From the NCBI GenBank assembly GCA_031414415.1, contig JANNVK010000132.1, positions 58,800 to 122,799 of the forward strand: DNA of 64,000 nt, written 5' to 3'. This document shows positions 25,163 to 33,316 of this stretch, piece after piece. Both the position numbers and the translations under genes were made by a program. The notes below the pieces were generated by a model. It worked only from the letters and a program-made list of their open reading frames with translations. It ran no database searches and had not been told where the DNA came from. Within the stretch, counting starts at the first letter, position 1. The number at the start of each line of letters is the position of its first letter. Origin of the DNA: JANNVK01 sp031414415 (GTDB lineage: Bacteria > Acidobacteriota > Blastocatellia > Pyrinomonadales > Pyrinomonadaceae).

Positions 25163-26016
25163 ATTGTTTGAATCTTAAAACTAATATCCATCGCTCTCGC
25201 GGAATGTGTTATTTTACCTACACTTATGAGGTCAACCCCGATTTCGGCATAGCTTCTAACAGTTTCTAAACTCATATTTCCAGATGCCTCAATTAACACG
25301 CTTGGATTAAGATTGCGTGACATTTCGACGAGTTTTTGAGCTTCTTGCGGAGTTTGATTATCAATCATAATAATGTCTGCTCCAGCGAGAATTGCTTCGC
25401 GTAACTGATGCCAATTTGTGATTTCAACCTCAATTTTATGCAGATGCCCAACGTGATTTTTCGCCGCCGTCACCGCTTCTTTCACACCGCCTGCGAGTGC
25501 GATATGGTTATCTTTAATCAAAACGCCATCATCCAAACCAAGTCGATGATTTTTTCCGCCACCAACGCTGACGGCATATTTCTCTAACATTCGCAGTCCT
25601 GGCGTTGTTTTTCGGGTGTCAACAATCTTGGCATTTGTGCCTTCAATCGCCTTCACATATTGACGTGTGAGTGTCGCAATGCCAGACATTCTTTGGATTA
25701 AATTTAATGCCACTCGCTCGCCGCCGAGCAGAATATCGGCGTAACCTTTCATCGTTGCAAATGAAGTTCCGGCTTCAATTTCTTGTCCTTCGGTAGCGGT
25801 TGGTTCAAGTTCTGGGCTTTCTGCATCGAGTTGAAAAAACACAGCTTCGGCAATTGCCAAACCGCAAACTACCAAATCTTCTTTCGCCAAAAATCTACCA
25901 ATTCCGCGAACGCCGTCAGGAACTGTCGATTGTGTTGTGATGTCGCCACGCCCGAGATCTTCACTCAGAAATTCGCCGATGTTTGCTAAAATGTCGCTAT
26001 TTTCAAGCCAAATCAT
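25159..26016 (-). CDS. nadC: Nicotinate-nucleotide pyrophosphorylase (carboxylating)
   Basis: It converts quinolinate and PRPP to nicotinate mononucleotide in NAD synthesis. 285 residues, normal for QPRTase. Markers are LSEDLGRGDITTQSTVP near the N-terminus, RMSGIATLTRQYV, DTRKTTPGLRMLEKYAV (substrate-binding Arg and Lys), GGGKNHRLGLDDGVLIKDNH and EVEITNWHQL. Its start overlaps the M20 peptidase stop by 4 nt, so the two are co-translated. nadA and nadB are not in the window. Confidence 0.96.
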   Translation of the reverse strand: MIWLENSDILANIGEFLSEDLGRGDITTQSTVPDGVRGIGRFLAKEDLVVCGLAIAEAVFFQLDAESPELEPTATEGQEIEAGTSFATMKGYADILLGGERVALNLIQRMSGIATLTRQYVKAIEGTNAKIVDTRKTTPGLRMLEKYAVSVGGGKNHRLGLDDGVLIKDNHIALAGGVKEAVTAAKNHVGHLHKIEVEITNWHQLREAILAGADIIMIDNQTPQEAQKLVEMSRNLNPSVLIEASGNMSLETVRSYAEIGVDLISVGKITHSARAMDISFKIQTI

Positions 26017-27008
26017 AATAATTTTTTTACCAAGTTGACATATAATTCAACAGATTTTTCAAGGTCAATTTTCTTCACAAATTCGTCTTTTGTATGTGCT
26101 ACAAGTATCGAACCTGCACCTAAAAGCAGAGGCGTTCCCCAATTTGTCAGATGCGGAATGTCGGTTGTGAATCTTACCACTTTTTGCGTAAAACCTTCTA
26201 CTTCCAACATCTTAACAGGCAAACTAAATGAAGAAACTTCTAAATCTCCACGATTTTTCACCGCTTTTTCGAGCAATTCTAGAACTGGCTTTTCGTCAGT
26301 TACAAGCCGAATATGTAATCCGGCTTCGGCGTTTGGTGGAATAATATTGGTTTTTAATCCGCCCGAAAGGAGACCGATATTGAGCGTCGTTTTGCCGTAA
26401 AATTCATCTGTTGGAAGCTCAAGTTTGCGAACATCATTTAAAATATCGAGCAGTTTTTCAATCGCCGATTCGCCTTCCTCCGGATAAGCCGAATGTGCCG
26501 CTTTTCCTTTTGTTTTCAACAACATCCGCAACGAACCTTTTGAACCAATCGCCAGTTCGTTATCGGTCGGCTCGCCGTTAATCATAAACTCGCACGTTGC
26601 GGCAAGCGGATGTCCGTTGGCGACTTTTGCACCAGTCGAAGATTGTTCTTCGTCAACCGTAAATAGCAAACCGATGTCGGTAATTCCTTCACTTCTAAGG
26701 CGTTCAGCGGCAGTAATTTCTGCGGCGATTATTCCTTTTGCATCACACGAACCGCGACCGTAAATCGTTTCGTTGTCTTCAGTTGGCGAAATAAACGGCG
26801 GAACTGTGTCCATGTGTGTCGATAAAAAAATACGCGGCGTTTCATTCAAATAAGCGATGATATTATTTTGATTTTCTGAAACAGGTTGCAGTTCAACCGT
26901 CCAGCCGAGACTATCGAGATAATCACGAAGAAAAATTCCAACTGCGAGTTCGTCGCCCGAAATTGATGGAATTTTCATCAACCTCGTTGTTAATTCAAAA
27001 AGATTCAT
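26013..27008 (-). CDS. M20 family metallopeptidase (ArgE/DapE-like)
   Basis: 331 residues, a two-domain zinc amidohydrolase. Metal-site motifs are LSTHMDTVPPF (H, D), YGRGSCDAKGIIAAEIT (D), FTVDEEQSSTGA (catalytic and metal Glu) and a C-terminal AHTKDEF (His). The dimerisation lid lies between about 170 and 270. The substrate could be N-acetylornithine, succinyl-diaminopimelate or another acylated amino acid; no arg or dap genes are adjacent to decide. It overlaps nadC by 4 nt downstream, and its start codon abuts the CusF-like lipoprotein stop (1-nt overlap), so the three minus-strand genes form an operon. Confidence 0.88.
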   Translation of the reverse strand: MNLFELTTRLMKIPSISGDELAVGIFLRDYLDSLGWTVELQPVSENQNNIIAYLNETPRIFLSTHMDTVPPFISPTEDNETIYGRGSCDAKGIIAAEITAAERLRSEGITDIGLLFTVDEEQSSTGAKVANGHPLAATCEFMINGEPTDNELAIGSKGSLRMLLKTKGKAAHSAYPEEGESAIEKLLDILNDVRKLELPTDEFYGKTTLNIGLLSGGLKTNIIPPNAEAGLHIRLVTDEKPVLELLEKAVKNRGDLEVSSFSLPVKMLEVEGFTQKVVRFTTDIPHLTNWGTPLLLGAGSILVAHTKDEFVKKIDLEKSVELYVNLVKKLL

Positions 27009-27412
27009 TATTTAGCCTTTTTTATATCAATTATAATTTCACTTCCTGCTTTATCTTCAAGAATAAAATCTGCCTTATCGCCAACTTTTAAAACTTCAAC
27101 TTGCTTTTTATCTTTGACAAAAAATTCCATAATCATCGCAGGCATCAAACCCTTAATTTCTTCATGATTTAGCTCAACAGAAACGAGTTCAAGATTAATT
27201 TTTGTGATGATTCCGGTGCCATTAAAATTTTTTGCGACAACTGTGGTGTTAGTATTTGGCGATGGACTTTGAGCAATGTTCGGAGTCGTGTTTGCAACGA
27301 CAGCTTGCGGAGTTTTATTGTCGTTTGCAATAGATTTCGTCGGATTTGAGTTAGTTGAACCGCACCCAAAAGCCGCGAGCGAAATAGCGATTATCAAAAA
27401 TTTAATGTTCAT
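27008..27412 (-). CDS. Lipoprotein with CusF-like copper-binding domain
   Basis: 134 residues. The lipobox LAAFGC ends a short hydrophobic leader, followed by an Asn/Pro/Thr-rich linker (residues 20-60). A C-terminal domain reads FNGTGIITKINLELVSVELN, then HEEIKGLMPAMIMEFFV. This is the CusF_Ec pattern (H..I.GLMPAM.M.F), in which His and two Met bind Cu(I) or Ag(I). It may be a periplasmic copper chaperone, but no efflux genes accompany it. It is the first gene of a tightly packed run with the M20 peptidase and nadC. Confidence 0.82.
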   Translation of the reverse strand: MNIKFLIIAISLAAFGCGSTNSNPTKSIANDNKTPQAVVANTTPNIAQSPSPNTNTTVVAKNFNGTGIITKINLELVSVELNHEEIKGLMPAMIMEFFVKDKKQVEVLKVGDKADFILEDKAGSEIIIDIKKAK

Positions 27413-27504
27413 AATTTTCTCAAATAATTATGCAACATTTTACTAAAACTTACTAAATATTTACGGTAAGTCTGGCTGTATTAAAATGGTTTTTTAAACT
27501 ATGC

Positions 27505-27569
27505 AAACATTTTCCACTGATTCAAAATTCCATTCGGATCAAAAACCTTCTTAATGGATTTCAAAATTT
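27505..27569 (-). pseudogene. Remnant copy of the glcD-like 3' end
   Basis: 65 nt aligned without gaps to 28263-28327, the 3' end of the intact oxidase gene, with 54 identities (83%, counted by hand). The frame is still open and ends in TAG at 27499-27501: it reads KSIKKVFDPNGILN, then QWKMFA, against KAIRKVFDPNGILNPGKMFV in the intact gene. It begins directly after the PIN-toxin stop codon. Confidence 0.9.
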
Positions 27570-27570
27570 A

Positions 27571-27983
27571 TCAAAGTAAAATCGTCAAACCCTCTTGTTC
27601 AAAATGATTGTCATGCGTCAGAATTTCGTGAATGTTGAGCGTTTTCATGGTCAGCATTGAAACGCAATCAGTCAAACTGTAACCTTTGTCCAAACGTTTC
27701 TCGAAAAATCGAGTGCTTCAAGGAAAATATCAGGCGAATGCGAAATATATTCAATTTCACTATCTTCCATAATTGTCTGAACGGCATCAACCGCAGATTT
27801 TCGGGTATATGTGCCGAATTCGGCAAAATAATTAAGGACTTCGATCAAAACAGTTTCGGTTGTAACAATAATAATTTCGCCAAGAAGTTGACGGATTTCA
27901 AGAGCTTGAAAATGTCCCGAATCTTTGATATTTAATACTGCAACCCAATAAAATGTGTCGGCGAAAACTTTATTGTTGGTCAT
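27571..27983 (-). pseudogene. PIN-domain (VapC-type) toxin gene with a frameshift
   Basis: The first 103 codons read as a PIN protein (VFADTFYWVAVLN with the first acidic residue, then TTETVLIEVLNYFAEFG) but stop early at 27672. Adding one A to the A5 run at about 27703-27707 (plus strand) restores the frame to a stop at 27571-27573. The restored frame contains DKGYSLTDCVSM, the PIN motif carrying the distal catalytic Asp. The gene is thus broken by a 1-nt deletion in a homopolymer, or this is a sequence error. It overlaps its antitoxin by 4 nt. Confidence 0.83.
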
Positions 27984-28213
27984 TTTCTTTTGGGCGAACC
28001 ATACAAATAATGGTCAATATTTTCCGCACCGTCGGCGGGAAGCGTTTCCCAAACTTCGTCAGGCACACGGCTACTGATAACGGCTAGTTTCTCCAACAAA
28101 GTTTGTTTCTTCGGCTTTGACAATAAATCAACAAACTCAACAATTTTTTGCTGTTCTTCAATCGGCAAAACCTGCATTTTTTCCGCAACTATTTGTGTTA
28201 AATCATTTAGCAT
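27980..28213 (-). CDS. Antitoxin (DUF2281/VapB-like) of the PIN module
   Basis: 77 residues from ATG at 28213, which has GAGG upstream; a longer frame to 28264 has no support. Residues about 10-35 (EKMQVLPIEEQQKIVEFVDL) resemble the DUF2281 antitoxin-type helix (LP...Q..V..F..FL). The C-terminal part is acidic to mixed (VPDEVWETLPADGAENIDHY). It overlaps the PIN gene by 4 nt. Its start lies 43 bp past the oxidase stop codon. Confidence 0.75.
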   Translation of the reverse strand: MLNDLTQIVAEKMQVLPIEEQQKIVEFVDLLSKPKKQTLLEKLAVISSRVPDEVWETLPADGAENIDHYLYGSPKRK

Positions 28214-28256
28214 AAAGTTAATAACCTCGAAAAATAACTTAGCATTTTTTTGAACT

Positions 28257-29645
28257 CTAAACAAACATTTTCCCCGGATTCAAAATCCCATTCGGGTCAA
28301 AAACTTTCCTTATCGCCTTCATAATTTCAAGCGTCGGTTTATCAATAGCCAAATCCAAATATTGGGCTTTAACATAGCCGATTCCGAGTTCGCCGCTGAT
28401 TGTTCCGCCGAGTTCGACTGCGAGTTTGAAGGTTTCTTTGACACATTCTCTCGCCCGTGTAATTTCGTCGGGATTGTCGCGGTTGATGACGAAATTGACG
28501 TGAATGTTGCCATCGCCCGCGTGTCCGAAGTTGGCGACAAATGTGTTATGACGCTTGCCGATTTCTTCAATCTTTGCAACGAGTTCGGGAACTTTTGAAC
28601 GCGGCACAACTACATCTTCGTTAATCTTCAAATTGCCAAACTTCATCAAACTCGGAGAAATTGCTCGCCGCACGTCCCAAAGTTTGTCTTCTTCCTCTTT
28701 CGACTTTGCCCGCAGAATTTCAAAACCACCGTTTTCGGATAAAATCCGCTCAATTATTTCCGCGTTTCTCGCAACTTCTTCGTGCGAACCGTCAACCGCG
28801 ACCAACAAAATCGCCGCTGCATCTTTCGATAAACCAAACGCGAAATTCTGCTCGATTGCTTCGATGCAATGTTTGTCAATAACTTCCATCGCCATCGGCA
28901 AAATGCTTTCGGGCGTGAATTTGGTCAGAACTTTACACGCTTGCTCCATTGATTTGAAAGACGCACGAACGGTTGAAGTTGTTTCGGTTGACGGCAATAA
29001 TTTGAGCGTTGCTTCGGTGATAATTCCGAGCATTCCTTCGCTCCCGCACATCAAACCTGTGAGGTCAAAACCGACAACATTTTTCTCGGTTTTTCCGCCG
29101 GTGCGGATGATTTCTCCTGTTGCGGTAACTATTTCTAAACCAAGAACATAACGTTTCGTATTGCCGTATTTCGGAGTCCGCATTCCGCCGGCATTTTCGG
29201 CAATATTTCCACCGATAAAACTATCTTTGTAACTTGCCGGATCAGGCGGGAAAAAAACGCCGTGCTTTTCGACCGCTTGCTGCAATTCCCAAGTCGTAAT
29301 TCCGGGCTGACAAACAACGTATAAATCATCAGCAGAAATTTCCAAAATTTTGTTCATCCGATCAGTGCCGATGACAATTCCGCCGTCAACCGGAACTGCT
29401 CCGCCCGTGTAACCAACGCCACCGCCACGAGCCGTAACCGGAAAATTCTCAACATTTGCGAGCTGAACAATCTCGACTATTTGTGCAGTATTTTCAGGAA
29501 ACAAAACAGCTTCGGGCGGAAACTTTTCTTTGACAGCATCAGCACCGTAAGGCTCAACCTTTTCAGGCTCAACCAAAATGTTTTCTGCACCAACAATCTG
29601 GCGTAATTTCTCGATAACTTCAGGCTTTGAAGCATTTGTGGTCAT
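28257..29645 (-). CDS. glcD: FAD-linked oxidase, GlcD / D-lactate dehydrogenase type
   Basis: About 462 residues (ATG 29645 with AAAGG; an in-frame ATG at 29681 adds 12). The vanillyl-alcohol-oxidase-type FAD domain has TARGGGVGYTGGAVPVDGG, DPASYKDSFIGGNIAENAGG and GLMCGSEGMLGIITEATLKL. The C-terminal substrate domain has FGHAGDGNIHVNF (metal-site His) and GTISGELGIGYVKAQY. It oxidises a 2-hydroxy acid such as glycolate or D-lactate. No glcE or glcF adjoins it. The upstream 167-aa gene is very close (2 bp from the longer start). Its 3' end is duplicated at 27505-27569. Confidence 0.9.
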   Translation of the reverse strand: MTTNASKPEVIEKLRQIVGAENILVEPEKVEPYGADAVKEKFPPEAVLFPENTAQIVEIVQLANVENFPVTARGGGVGYTGGAVPVDGGIVIGTDRMNKILEISADDLYVVCQPGITTWELQQAVEKHGVFFPPDPASYKDSFIGGNIAENAGGMRTPKYGNTKRYVLGLEIVTATGEIIRTGGKTEKNVVGFDLTGLMCGSEGMLGIITEATLKLLPSTETTSTVRASFKSMEQACKVLTKFTPESILPMAMEVIDKHCIEAIEQNFAFGLSKDAAAILLVAVDGSHEEVARNAEIIERILSENGGFEILRAKSKEEEDKLWDVRRAISPSLMKFGNLKINEDVVVPRSKVPELVAKIEEIGKRHNTFVANFGHAGDGNIHVNFVINRDNPDEITRARECVKETFKLAVELGGTISGELGIGYVKAQYLDLAIDKPTLEIMKAIRKVFDPNGILNPGKMFV

Positions 29646-29683
29646 TCGACCTTTTGAATTGAAATGGATTGATGAATACATAT

Positions 29684-30187
29684 TTATTTTTTGTAAAATA
29701 TCGGTAAGTATAACTTGCGATTGTCTTTATGACGAAAAAGAAATCGACCAGTAATCGTATGAAACGTGATATTTCTGGATTGGGAATCAATATAATCGCC
29801 GTTTAAATCAAAAAACTGAATAAATCGACCCGAACCTTGTCGATAATCGATAAGAACGTAGCCAGAGAAAAGATTTTTAATAAGTTGTTTGACAGAATTT
29901 CTATCTTTGTCAATATGTTTTTTCGACCATTCAAATGATTCTTGAATTCCATCAATATCAATTCTTAAATACTCACCTTCAAACATAATAAAAATAGGTA
30001 AATTGTTTGAACTTTCTGAGGTAGATTCAATAGCCAAATCGCAACAGCTTGTATTCAATGTAGCTTCAAAATTTTTATTTTCAAGGATTGGAGGTTCACC
30101 AAGTTCTTTCAAAACCTCGTCGAACAACTCAACATTTTTGAGAAGTTGCTCATCAAACTCATAATCTTTTAAATTAATTTCATTCAT
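29684..30187 (-). CDS. Protein of unknown function coupled to a PIN/Phd module
   Basis: 167 residues, cytosolic, acidic N-terminus (MNEINLKDYEFDEQLLKNVE), no signal peptide. The middle has an aromatic beta-rich stretch (LPIFIMFEGEYLRIDIDGIQ) and the C-terminus reads like a further beta sheet (FIQFFDLNGDYIDSQSR, FLFRHKDNRKLYLPIF). I recognise no family. The 4-nt overlap with the PIN toxin gene (30184-30187) makes it a third, co-translated gene of that module, and it nearly abuts glcD. It might be an immunity-like or regulatory component, or merely a passenger. Confidence 0.7.
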   Translation of the reverse strand: MNEINLKDYEFDEQLLKNVELFDEVLKELGEPPILENKNFEATLNTSCCDLAIESTSESSNNLPIFIMFEGEYLRIDIDGIQESFEWSKKHIDKDRNSVKQLIKNLFSGYVLIDYRQGSGRFIQFFDLNGDYIDSQSRNITFHTITGRFLFRHKDNRKLYLPIFYKK

Positions 30188-30615
30188 TTTGGTAAAACTG
30201 TAAACCCAAGTTTCTCAGCAACATCCAAAAGTTTAATGTCACAACAGACAAAAATTCTGCCTTTCGGTTTTTCAAAACACCAAACTAAAGCTGAAGCGAG
30301 TTGCAAAGCATCAAGAGTTCGTAAGTTTTGGGTTTCAATTAAATCTTTGGCAAATTCGCGAACTTTTTCAGTTGGCAAAATTTCTCGCCAAGTATCTTTT
30401 TGAATTTCGAGGCGTTGAATTGATTGAGAAAATGCGGTTTGCGAGATTTCGTTTTGACTAGCTAAACGCTTTAAAGCACTTTGAGCCTCAATTGAAGTTG
30501 CCCACCAAGCAACAACTTCATATTTTCTGCGAAGTTGCCGGAGTTCTTGGCTTTTATCTTGAAAACAACAAAGCGGAACAATTGCACTCGTGTCCCAAAA
30601 AGCAATATTAGTCAT
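30184..30615 (-). CDS. PIN-domain (VapC-type) toxin
   Basis: 143 residues, a predicted Mg-dependent ribonuclease. NIAFWDTSAIVPLCC holds the first catalytic Asp, ATSIEAQSAL the conserved Glu, and LRTLDALQLASALVW the third acidic residue in the typical T.DA.QLA motif. It appears intact, unlike the PIN gene at 27571-27983. The start was taken as ATG 30615, overlapping the antitoxin stop by 8 nt; GTG 30627 or ATG 30618 are alternatives. It forms an operon with the Phd-like antitoxin upstream and an unknown gene downstream. Confidence 0.9.
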   Translation of the reverse strand: MTNIAFWDTSAIVPLCCFQDKSQELRQLRRKYEVVAWWATSIEAQSALKRLASQNEISQTAFSQSIQRLEIQKDTWREILPTEKVREFAKDLIETQNLRTLDALQLASALVWCFEKPKGRIFVCCDIKLLDVAEKLGFTVLPK

Positions 30616-30883
30616 CATCACGTTCACTTCTGATTGTTTCTACAATTTTTCCTAAGCTAACTTCGGGTGCGGTCGTGTCCCAAAAATCTTCGCTTAAAGT
30701 GTGTTTAGGCATTGTCATAAAACCCTGCGAAACAAGAAGTTGCTCTTCAGTTTGAGTATTAAATGGTAATATTCTGGCGATTATTTCGTTATTATCTTCA
30801 ACCATAATTTCATCGCCTGTTTTGGCTTGGTTAAGATATAAACTTAAATTATGTTGTAATTCGCCGACTGAAACTGTTTGCAT
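30608..30883 (-). CDS. Phd/YefM-type antitoxin
   Basis: 91 residues. MQTVSVGELQHNLSLYLNQA, then KTGDEIMVEDNNEIIARILP, is the Phd/YefM N-terminal DNA-binding fold. The C-terminal part (LSEDFWDTTAPEVSLGKIVE) is the likely toxin-binding region. ATG 30883 is strongly supported by TGGAGGTC at 6-nt spacing, so the long upstream open frame to 31159 is not real. It neutralises the PIN toxin directly downstream. Confidence 0.88.
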   Translation of the reverse strand: MQTVSVGELQHNLSLYLNQAKTGDEIMVEDNNEIIARILPFNTQTEEQLLVSQGFMTMPKHTLSEDFWDTTAPEVSLGKIVETIRSERDDD

Positions 30884-31051
30884 ATTTTTGACCTCCAGGC
30901 AATTATACATCAAATAATTTATCGTTGAAAATATTATTGATGCTCCATTCTTTTGAACTTTTGTGAAAAGGAAATGCATTATTTTAAGCGAAATCTTTAC
31001 GCCAAACAAAGTTTCAACTATCATACAACAAAATATCGCACAAAAATCATT

Positions 31052-31933
31052 ATGGTAAGAAAATTTGAATTCACATCGGTTCTCGGTTGGTCGGTTAGCC
31101 GTTGGGAGACTTTCTCGGCTTGCAAGCGGCAGTATTATTATCAGTATTATGGAAAACACGATCGTGATAACTTGCCTAAAATCAATTATTTGAAAGGTTT
31201 AACGACGATTCCTTTGGAGATCGGAAATGTTACTCACAAGGTGATTGAAATTCTTTTGAAACGAATGCAGAAGTCTGCTTTGAATATCGATGAAGAGAAG
31301 TTTTTTGAGTTTACAAAGCATCGAATGTTAAAGATTCTTGAGGAAAAGGAGTTTGCCGAGATTCATTATGGACAATTAGAAACGATTGACGCAGAAACTT
31401 TGATCTTACCGAAAGTTTCCGCAGCTTTGAATAATTTGCTAAAAAGCGAGCGTTTGTCGTGGCTTTTTGAAAAGGCTTTGGCAAGCAAAGACGTTTGGAT
31501 TATTGATCCTGAAGGTTATGGCGAGTGTCGGATTGATGATCAAAAAGCCTATTGCAAAGTCGATTTTTTGTTTCCGATTGGCGATGAAATTTATATTTTT
31601 GACTGGAAAACAGGGAAAAAAGACGATGCAAAACACGGCAAGCAACTTCGCGGATATGTTGCCTGGGCATACTTTCACTTCGAAAAAGAATTTTCGAAAA
31701 TAACGCCAGCGGTTGCGTATCTTTTGCCGGAATATACTGAGCGTTCGATTAAGGTGAGCGAAGATGACATTGAAGTATTTTCGGATGAAATTAGAAGCGA
31801 AACTGAAGAAATGTATAAATATTGCCAAGATGTAGAGGACAATATTCCGCTCGCGAAAGTGGAATTTCTAATGACGGAAAATCTAAGTTTATGCCGATAT
31901 TGCAATTTTCGAGAGCTTTGTGACAGAAAATAG
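31052..31933 (+). CDS. PD-(D/E)XK nuclease domain protein, AddB/Cas4-like with Fe-S cysteines
   Basis: 293 residues. The nuclease core shows IGNVTHKVIEILLKR (conserved His), CKVDFLFPIGDEIYIFDWKT (D...D-W-K catalytic set, QxxxY-like helix afterwards in KQLRGYVAWAY). One cysteine near the N-terminus (FSACKRQYYYQYY) and three at the C-terminus (CRYCNFRELC) match the four-Cys Fe-S cluster of AddB and Cas4 nucleases. It stands alone: no helicase, Cas or recombination gene is next to it. An upstream frame start at 30953 is possible, but ATG 31052 gives the compact family start (MVRKFEFTSVLGWSVSRWET). Confidence 0.86.
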   Translation: MVRKFEFTSVLGWSVSRWETFSACKRQYYYQYYGKHDRDNLPKINYLKGLTTIPLEIGNVTHKVIEILLKRMQKSALNIDEEKFFEFTKHRMLKILEEKEFAEIHYGQLETIDAETLILPKVSAALNNLLKSERLSWLFEKALASKDVWIIDPEGYGECRIDDQKAYCKVDFLFPIGDEIYIFDWKTGKKDDAKHGKQLRGYVAWAYFHFEKEFSKITPAVAYLLPEYTERSIKVSEDDIEVFSDEIRSETEEMYKYCQDVEDNIPLAKVEFLMTENLSLCRYCNFRELCDRK

Positions 31934-31964
31934 ATTGTGTCTGCGAGTTTAAAAAAACTAAAAT

Positions 31965-32738
31965 CTATTTCTTAACAACTGGAGATTCTAATTTTTCTTT
32001 AAGCGATTCAATTCTCTTTTTTGCCTCAGATGCTTCTTGTGAATTTGGATATTTTTTTATTAATTCATCCCAACTTTTGCCGTTGTAATGAAATTGTTTC
32101 GTTTCAACATTAAAAAGAAAGACAATATCTAATTTCCGATACCGATCAAGTCCAACATAATTTAGATAAAAACTGTGAAGTGGTGCAACAGTTGCCGCCA
32201 TTTCTCTGCGGATAAGCCTTTTGCTTGCATCAGTTGATAATTTTCTTGCCTGTTCCTCAATTAAATCTCCGTAAAGTAATAAAATGGCTGGACGAAAACT
32301 AGATTTAGTAAACGTTTCTATGAACATCGACGCAAGTTCAATTTGGTCAAAAGCGTCAATTGCCTGAACAATCTTGGCTAATCTTTCATCATCACCAGGA
32401 TTATTTTTAGAAACAATTGCGTCAGATTGAACCCAGCCGTAGAAATTTGGAATAGCATTTACTTTATAAAAAGTAACGCCTTCATTTTGTTTGATACCAG
32501 AAATATAAACATTGCGTCCAAGTCGCATTCTCTGTATTTCACGTGAAAAAAAGCTCGGCTCTGCACGTAAAACTGAAAGTCTTTCGTCAATTACAATGCC
32601 GTAAGTTCCAACTATTTGAAGAGATTTTGGAGTCTGTTTTGATTTCACAATCGGTCGAGCTTTTTGTGAAAATGCAAAGTTACAAAAAAAGCCAGTCGTG
32701 AGACATAAGAGTGTTGCAGTTAGTCTGAAACTACGCAT
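31965..32738 (-). CDS. Exported SH3-domain protein
   Basis: 257 residues with a signal peptide (MRSFRLTATLLCLTTGFFC, cleavage near FSQ). A bacterial SH3 domain follows at about 40-110 (TYGIVIDERLSVLRAEPSFF, MRLGRNVYISG, FYGWVQSDAIV), typical of proteins that bind peptidoglycan or envelope partners. The remaining about 140 residues are helical with TPR-like spacing, but I cannot name the fold. The C-terminus (YPNSQEASEAKKRIESLKEK) resembles the last helix pair of a TPR/YfgC-type repeat. Single gene; convergent with the PD-(D/E)XK gene. Confidence 0.78.
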   Translation of the reverse strand: MRSFRLTATLLCLTTGFFCNFAFSQKARPIVKSKQTPKSLQIVGTYGIVIDERLSVLRAEPSFFSREIQRMRLGRNVYISGIKQNEGVTFYKVNAIPNFYGWVQSDAIVSKNNPGDDERLAKIVQAIDAFDQIELASMFIETFTKSSFRPAILLLYGDLIEEQARKLSTDASKRLIRREMAATVAPLHSFYLNYVGLDRYRKLDIVFLFNVETKQFHYNGKSWDELIKKYPNSQEASEAKKRIESLKEKLESPVVKK

Positions 32739-32821
32739 AATTTAAAGTTCCTTTAAAGAGAATTTGGGAAGATTAAATCACAAAAGTAAATTATTTGAAA
32801 GTAAAAGATATTGAGCCAAAG

Positions 32822-33316
32822 TTATTTATTTTTTATTTTATTCGCAAAAGTTGCGTGATGAAAATGACAAATTGCAGTTGCGAGAGCGTCTGCGGCATCG
32901 TGAGGTTGCGGAATTGTTGGCAGTTTTAGCAAGATTTTTACCATTTCTTGCACTTGGTGTTTTTCTGCGTTGCCGTAACCAACAACAGTCTGTTTTATTA
33001 AACGAGGTGCATATTCGCCAATTTCTAAGCCATTTTTTTCAGCTAATAATAAAACAACGCCGCGAACTTGACCGAGTTTGAGTGCAACTTTTACGTTTAC
33101 TGCAAAAAATGCCTCTTCGATTGACAAAACATCTGGTTGGAATCTGTCAATAACGTCTTGTAAATCGTCATAAATTTTAGCTAAACGCTTGGCGAAATGA
33201 TCTTTTGGTGAAGATTTGACAGTTCCATAATCAATCAAACGATAGAAACTTCCGTCTTTTTTTACAACGCCCCAACCGAGCGTTTCACTTCCGGGATCAA
33301 TGCCGAGAACTTTCAT
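32822..33316 (-). CDS. ruvC: Crossover junction endodeoxyribonuclease RuvC
   Basis: The Holliday-junction resolvase. 164 residues; catalytic acids in VLGIDPGSETLGWGVV (Asp7), LSIEEAFFAVN (Glu) and PHDAADALATAICH (final acidic pair). Its start codon overlaps the yebC stop by 1 nt (TAATG), the frequent yebC-ruvC arrangement; ruvA and ruvB are not in the window. Confidence 0.96.
   Translation of the reverse strand: MKVLGIDPGSETLGWGVVKKDGSFYRLIDYGTVKSSPKDHFAKRLAKIYDDLQDVIDRFQPDVLSIEEAFFAVNVKVALKLGQVRGVVLLLAEKNGLEIGEYAPRLIKQTVVGYGNAEKHQVQEMVKILLKLPTIPQPHDAADALATAICHFHHATFANKIKNK

Noticed and set aside
30884..31159. 92-residue N-terminal extension of the Phd-like antitoxin
   Set aside because: A strong GGAGGT before ATG 30883 and the family N-terminus fix the start; the extension overlaps the region upstream of the divergent nuclease gene.
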